Origin: SIG588 sp045591985
Lineage (GTDB): Bacteria; Bacillota; Clostridia; Oscillospirales; Acutalibacteraceae
Length of the DNA: 13,382 nt
Direction of reading: 5' to 3'
Assembly (NCBI GenBank): GCA_045591985.1
Contig: JAZNTV010000083.1
Location: 1-13,382 of the forward strand
This document shows positions 13,061 to 13,382 of the stretch, piece after piece. The notes beneath the pieces are model-generated. The model was not told where the DNA came from and ran no database searches. It was given only the letters and a program-made list of their open reading frames with translations. Every line of letters starts with the position of its first letter. The stretch's first letter is position 1. The translations under genes were made by a program, and so were the position numbers.

Positions 13061-13108
13061 AAACCGAGTCGATTTCGCCCAAAGGGGGATCGGCTCGGTT
13101 TCGTTTGT
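13061..13108 (+). terminator. Probable terminator after module 3
   Basis: AAACCGAGTCGAT (13061-13073) pairs with ATCGGCTCGGTTT (13089-13101), one pair being T-G, around a 15-base loop that can itself pair in part (CCC with GGG). The tail CGTTTGTTC is only moderately T-rich. It begins ten bases after the stop codon of the last module gene. Confidence 0.7.
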
Positions 13109-13167
13109 TCAAGTTGCACAGTTTCACATTATCAGTTTCGGTGTTTTGTGACAAAACCTGTGAATTG

Positions 13168-13227
13168 AAAAAAATCGAAAAAAAATTGAAAAAAAGGGTT
13201 GACAAATGGGGACGGATTTGGTATTAT
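13168..13227 (+). promoter_or_regulatory. Strong promoter with phased A-tracts (UP-like element)
   Basis: Three A-tracts of 7, 8 and 7 bases start at 13168, 13178 and 13189, that is 10 and 11 bp apart, about one helical turn. They are followed by a consensus -35 TTGACA (13199-13204), a 17-bp spacer and TATTAT (13222-13227). Phased A-tracts directly upstream of -35 bend DNA and bind the alpha subunit of polymerase, as at rRNA promoters. No protein-coding start with a ribosome binding site follows, so a stable RNA is the expected product. Confidence 0.8.
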
Positions 13228-13233
13228 ACTCGA

Positions 13234-13382
13234 GCACCCCGCGAAACGGGGGTCGCAAAGGACCTTGAAAATTAAACAACGTAAAGACGAAAGTAGAACA
13301 AAACACTACCCGTTAATTCGCAGGAGCACGACTCCTGCAAGTAACCGGAAAAACGGTTCAAGTCGGTGAAAGACCGACAAAA
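13234..13382 (+). other. Structured untranslated leader, probably of an rRNA operon (continues past the window)
   Basis: This stretch has no ORF with a ribosome binding site. It carries ACCCCG...CGGGGGT just after the promoter, then GACCTTGAAAATTAAACAAC (13261-13280), which resembles the (T)CTTTGAAAACT-type element found just before 16S and 23S genes in many Firmicutes. Three small hairpins follow: GCAGGAG/CTCCTGC, AACCG/CGGTT, and GTCGGT/ACCGAC near the end. No 16S sequence is present, so the gene would begin after base 13382. A different stable RNA or a long leader of a protein gene is possible. Confidence 0.5.

Noticed and set aside
13143..13157. GTTTTGTGACAAAAC palindrome as a separate operator
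   Set aside because: It is short and A/T-rich, and no regulator or second copy is visible; kept only as a remark on the downstream promoter.

Overview
The window looks like a chromosome segment of a GC-rich Firmicute of the class Clostridia, probably an Oscillospiraceae/Ruminococcaceae-type gut or anaerobic bacterium. This rests on the order SRP RNA - dnaX - ebfC - recR, which is typical of Firmicutes, on sigma-A-like TTGACA/TATAAT promoters with strong AAAGGGGG-type ribosome binding sites, on a single-chain glycyl-tRNA synthetase, and on an ECF sigma family with short membrane-anchored partners that is common in Clostridia. No tRNA, CRISPR array, transposase or phage gene was seen.

Layout. 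(1) 1-1395: the 5' part of glyS on the minus strand, divergent from an AraC-family regulator. The shared 119-bp intergenic region carries a perfect 20-bp palindrome between the two promoters. (2) 1413-2989: an ADP-ribosylglycohydrolase-family gene with its own promoter and a strong terminator. (3) 3002-6283: a housekeeping block made of the SRP RNA (ffs), dnaX, ebfC/ybaB, recR and smpB, closed by a terminator right at the smpB stop codon. (4) 6348-13050: an accessory signalling region with a lipoprotein and then three consecutive pairs of ECF sigma factor plus single-pass membrane protein. In every pair the two genes overlap in the sequence ATGA. Pairs 2 and 3 have their own sigma-A-like promoters and similar leaders. 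A 151-bp MITE-like palindromic repeat lies between pairs 2 and 3. (5) 13051-13382: no gene, but a hairpin, three phased A-tracts, a very good promoter and a structured leader that resembles the start of an rRNA operon. The 16S gene would lie beyond the window.

How the genes may work together. The three sigma proteins are close paralogues. Their three membrane partners share a short N-terminal motif, one transmembrane segment and a Thr-rich stalk. The outer domains differ: partner 1 has two tandem copies of a domain of about 100 residues, while partners 2 and 3 share a larger, unrelated ectodomain. I infer a repeated surface-sensing module in which the signalling core is kept and the sensor is exchanged. 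The sigma assignment is firm. The anti-sigma role of the partners is inferred from gene overlap and topology. The lipoprotein just upstream of pair 1 may belong to the same operon.
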